Source: Betaproteobacteria bacterium
Lineage (GTDB): Bacteria; Pseudomonadota; Gammaproteobacteria; Burkholderiales; Casimicrobiaceae
DNA: 5,565 nucleotides
Assembly: GCA_005888955.1 (NCBI GenBank)
Contig: VBCS01000074.1
Span: 1-5,565 of the forward strand
Reading direction: 5' to 3'
A program made the position numbers and the translations under genes. Every line of letters begins with the position of its first letter. Position 1 is the first letter of the stretch. Of the stretch, positions 4,999-5,565 are shown in pieces. The notes under the pieces were generated by a model that had not been told where the DNA came from, did no database searches, and was given only the letters and a program-made list of their open reading frames with translations.

Positions 4999-5004
4999 TA
5001 GAAT
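4999..5004 (+). promoter_or_regulatory. -10 box of the glycosyltransferase gene
   Basis: TAGAAT matches the sigma-70 -10 consensus at five of six positions. It sits 13 bp before the ATG at 5018, so transcription would begin around 5010-5012 and the leader would be only about 6-8 nt. No good -35 box is found 16-18 bp upstream. The assignment is inferred from position and sequence. Confidence 0.45.
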
Positions 5005-5017
5005 CGCGCCCTTCCCG

Positions 5018-5565
5018 ATGTCCCCACCTTCCGCGCCCGCTCCCGGCCCATCCGTTGCTCCGCTGACGCGGCGCGGCGCATTCATTCTGCTGCTAGTCTT
5101 TACGCTTATCTGGTTTTCGAATCTCGATTACCGGCGACTGGTCCACCCCGATGAAGGCCGCTATGCCGAGATCCCGCGCGAGATGGCGGCGACCGGCGAC
5201 TGGGTGACGCCGCGGCTCGACGGCATCAAGTATTTCGAGAAGCCCGCGCTGCAATACTGGCTCACCGCCGCTGGCTATGAGGCGTTCGGCGTGCACCATT
5301 GGACCGCGCGGCTATGGCCCGCGTTGTCCGGCTATCTCGGCGTGCTATTCATCGGCTACGTGGGCTTTCGCCTCGGCGGGTCCGCGCTTGGCCTGTACAG
5401 CGCGGCGGCGCTCGGCAGCTGCCTGTGGTACGCGCTTAACGCACACATTCTCACGCTCGACGCCGGGCTCACGCTGTGGATGAGCGTGGGCCTGGGCAGC
5501 CTGTTCATCGCGCAGCGCACCGAAGCTACGGCGCTCGAAAGGCGCTCATGGATGTGGGCGGCCTG
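5018..5565 (+). CDS. ArnT/PMT-type membrane glycosyltransferase, N-terminal part, cut by window edge
   Basis: The first 182 residues are present, continuing past the right edge. ArnT-like GT-C enzymes are polytopic inner-membrane proteins that move a sugar from a polyprenyl-phosphate carrier to lipid A or another periplasmic acceptor. A proline-rich N-terminus (1-16) is followed by TM1 (about 20-36, GAFILLLVFTLIWFSN). The periplasmic loop carries HPDEGRYAEIPREM (43-56), whose D45-E46 matches the catalytic acidic pair of the family, then GDWVTPRLDGIKYFEKPAL (60-78) and QYWLTAAGYEAFG. Further membrane segments lie at about 98-117, 122-142 and 150-166, and D148 in LTLDAGLTLW fits the second conserved aspartate. 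ATG 5018 is used because the family N-terminus begins here; it has no Shine-Dalgarno site. The gene is divergent from the GNAT gene, sharing a 101-bp promoter region. Donor and acceptor cannot be settled from the half shown; similarity to ArnT does not prove aminoarabinose transfer. Confidence 0.9.
   Translation, partial: MSPPSAPAPGPSVAPLTRRGAFILLLVFTLIWFSNLDYRRLVHPDEGRYAEIPREMAATGDWVTPRLDGIKYFEKPALQYWLTAAGYEAFGVHHWTARLWPALSGYLGVLFIGYVGFRLGGSALGLYSAAALGSCLWYALNAHILTLDAGLTLWMSVGLGSLFIAQRTEATALERRSWMWAA

Overview
The window is GC-rich and gene-dense, with uniform bacterial codon use. The acyl-CoA synthetase, PduO-type adenosyltransferase, ECF sigma/anti-sigma pair, GNAT protein and ArnT-like glycosyltransferase together suggest a proteobacterium, most likely a betaproteobacterium. 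That assignment is inferred from gene content and from two short palindromic repeats of a kind common in such genomes. No rRNA, tRNA, CRISPR array, insertion sequence or phage gene was seen.

Left third. The 5' part of an AMP-forming acyl-CoA synthetase gene runs leftward out of the window (2-448, minus). Across a 177-bp divergent region a rightward three-gene cluster begins: cob(I)alamin adenosyltransferase (626-1141), an ECF sigma factor (1162-1752) and its RskA-like membrane anti-sigma factor (1749-2462). The last two overlap by ATGA. Gaps of 20 bp and -4 bp make one transcript likely, so a cofactor-assembly enzyme shares an mRNA with an extracytoplasmic-stress regulator. A GTAG-headed REP-like palindrome lies immediately in front of the adenosyltransferase start.

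Middle. A convergent minus-strand gene (2508-2792) encodes a 94-residue single-pass membrane protein of unknown function, with the clearest Shine-Dalgarno site in the window. Upstream of it lies a 178-bp spacer with an 11-bp perfect inverted repeat overlapping a candidate -35 box, a GC-rich hairpin, and a second REP/dRS3-like palindrome that starts two bases after the cysS stop codon.

Right half. Cysteinyl-tRNA synthetase (2971-4353, minus) lies downstream of a GNAT acetyltransferase gene (4401-4916, minus), probably in one operon. The CysRS has the catalytic and zinc-binding residues but variant signature motifs (HIGN, KMAKS). Divergent from the GNAT gene, and cut by the right edge, is the 5' part of an ArnT/PMT-type membrane glycosyltransferase gene (5018-5565, plus), with a TAGAAT -10 box so close to its ATG that the mRNA may be almost leaderless.

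Most of the window looks like ordinary chromosomal genes. I see no convincing new multi-gene system. The items most worth checking are the CysRS subfamily, the sigma/anti-sigma/adenosyltransferase linkage, the palindrome-controlled small membrane protein and the two REP-like elements.
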